From the NCBI RefSeq assembly GCF_005518135.1, contig NZ_SULI01000002.1:62001-126000 (forward strand): a stretch of DNA of 64,000 bases, read 5' to 3'. Positions 62,903 through 64,000 of this stretch are shown here, piece after piece. Each line of letters opens with the position of its first letter. The first letter of the stretch is position 1. A program made the translations under genes and the position numbers. Under the pieces are notes generated by a model. That model saw nothing but the letters and a program-made list of their open reading frames with translations, made no database searches and had not been told where the DNA came from. This DNA is from Shimia litoralis (GTDB lineage Bacteria > Pseudomonadota > Alphaproteobacteria > Rhodobacterales > Rhodobacteraceae).

Positions 62903-64000
62903 ATGCCCCGCATCATTGCAAAAACAGCAGAGAGCCACTTGGCCCCGCTTTTAGGGAAGTGGTTGGTGGCTGGTGCCGCTGCTATTTCCATTTTGATGGC
63001 GGCCCAATCTGCCCGTGCCGAAGGCGACGGGATTATTCGGAGCCACGGGTATTCATACTTTGGGGATCTTACCTATCCGGCGGATTACACCCATTTCGGG
63101 TATGTGAACCCCGAAGCCCCCAAGGGCGGCGAAATCTCCATCTGGGCGCCCGGAACATTTGATTCGATGAACCCCTATGCGCGTAAGGGGCGCGCTGGGC
63201 GCTATAGCTGGATGATGTACGAAACATTGTTGGGCGAAGCACCTGCCGGTGGCGGTGGAATGCCGGCGGATGTGTACGGCGAGGCGTATGGTCTGTTGGC
63301 CGAACGTCTTGAGTACGACGAGGGCAAAACTTGGGTCACGTTCTTTATGCGCCCAGAGGCGCGGTTCTCTGATGGCACACCTGTTACCGCGCATGATGTG
63401 GTCTTTAGCCATAATTTGCTGATCGAGCAGGGGTTGCCGTCGTATGGGCAGGCCGTGAAGAAACGCGTTCTGAGCGCCGAAGCCCTGAATGATCACACAG
63501 TCAAATTCACCTTTGCCCAAGGGATGTCCCGACGCAGTTTGATTGACCAAGTCGGTGGGGTGCCGGTGTATTCCAAGGCGTGGTACGAGGAGACTGGCGC
63601 ACGCCTTGATGAACCGCGGCTCGAGACATCACCGGGATCAGCCCCGTATATGATTGACAGCTATGATATCAATCGGCGGATCGTGTATAAACGCAACCCT
63701 GACTATTGGGGCTGGCATCTGCCCATCAACAAGGGCCGCCACAACTTTGATCGTATCCGGATTGAGTATTTCGCAGATGACTCGGCTGCATTCGAAGCAT
63801 TCAAAGCTGGCGAGTATACCTTTCGCCAAGAGGGCAATTCCAAACAATGGGCCACGGGCTATGACTTTCCCGGAGTTCAAAAGGGCGATGTCGTCAAAAA
63901 AGAGCTGCCGGATGGCACCCCTCCCACGCCAACGGGCGTGGTGTTTAACCTTGGAAAAGAGGTTCTAAAAGACCGACGTGTCCGCGAGGCGGTGTCGCTG
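62903..64000 (+). CDS. Peptide/microcin-type ABC transporter binding protein, YejA-like (partial)
   Basis: The gene starts at 62903 and runs off the window in frame, giving 366 codons so far. It has a Sec signal peptide (about 1-39, cleaving near ARAEG) after an AGAGGAAG site. The mature part has HGYSYFGDLTYPADYTHFGY, PKGGEISIWAPGTFDSMNPY and FSDGTPVTAHDVVFSHN, as in family 5 solute-binding proteins of the YejA type. It would feed oligopeptides to an ABC transporter whose other genes would lie to the right. Confidence 0.9.
   Translation, partial: MPRIIAKTAESHLAPLLGKWLVAGAAAISILMAAQSARAEGDGIIRSHGYSYFGDLTYPADYTHFGYVNPEAPKGGEISIWAPGTFDSMNPYARKGRAGRYSWMMYETLLGEAPAGGGGMPADVYGEAYGLLAERLEYDEGKTWVTFFMRPEARFSDGTPVTAHDVVFSHNLLIEQGLPSYGQAVKKRVLSAEALNDHTVKFTFAQGMSRRSLIDQVGGVPVYSKAWYEETGARLDEPRLETSPGSAPYMIDSYDINRRIVYKRNPDYWGWHLPINKGRHNFDRIRIEYFADDSAAFEAFKAGEYTFRQEGNSKQWATGYDFPGVQKGDVVKKELPDGTPPTPTGVVFNLGKEVLKDRRVREAVSL

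Overview
The window looks like a chromosomal segment of a marine-type alphaproteobacterium of the Rhodobacteraceae (Roseobacter group). The evidence is a MipZ division-site ATPase, the DUF1013/TrcR cell-cycle regulator, split b and b' subunits of the F-type ATP synthase, a membrane-anchored cytochrome c, a TRAP transporter, and protein sequences of Roseobacter type. No insertion sequence, prophage, CRISPR array, tRNA or rRNA was recognised.

Positions 1-27,200 hold a dense aromatic-acid catabolic region. A HpaR-like MarR regulator comes first, then (minus strand) paaX, paaZ, a cytochrome P450 and a TRAP transporter dctPQM. Divergent from these is paaG-paaI-paaK-paaR. A PACE-family efflux gene and its divergent MarR regulator interrupt the cluster. 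The main epoxidase operon follows on the minus strand: paaJ-paaA-paaB-paaC-paaD-paaE plus an extra PaaA/PaaC-like subunit. Upstream lies a second minus-strand operon for homogentisate: hmgA-fahA-RibD/DHFR-like-MBL-like-flavin hydroxylase-DUF2783-VOC-maiA, with a divergent MarR regulator. Together these genes would take phenylacetate through phenylacetyl-CoA, and hydroxyphenylacetates through homogentisate to fumarate and acetoacetate. paaF and paaH are not in the window. A b561-type cytochrome pseudogene with one in-frame stop closes the region.

Positions 27,400-47,200 are mostly housekeeping genes mixed with small enzymes: a class III nucleotide cyclase, mipZ, rluE-like, a Cys/Met PLP enzyme, an FkbM methyltransferase, rpmE, rplS, yqaA, trmD, a sulfotransferase, rimM, bluB, rpsP, chorismate mutase, two GNATs, ffh, a nitrilase-like protein lacking its expected Glu, a ProX-type editing protein, a PhyH dioxygenase, azoR with a divergent LysR, an EamA transporter, a ClbS/DfsB-like protein, a GNAT and an ArsR regulator.

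Positions 47,200-64,000 hold the ATP synthase Fo operon (atpI-B-E-F'-F), an RNase T2, trcR with a structured leader, the dnaX-ybaB-recR operon, a zinc metallopeptidase with a phosphatase, rsgA, the SRP RNA gene ffs, a CpdB-like phosphoesterase, nudC, an SRPBCC protein, pheA, a cytochrome c, and the start of a yejA-like peptide-binding protein cut by the window edge.

The most interesting signals are regulatory. Three TetR-type operators sit upstream of the three paa transcription units. A near-identical 18-bp palindrome is shared by the hmgA promoter and the TRAP/P450 promoter. This second link suggests that a P450 plus a two-part flavin hydroxylase (MhaAB-like) form a bacterial route from phenylacetate to homogentisate resembling the fungal one. 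That route is inference.
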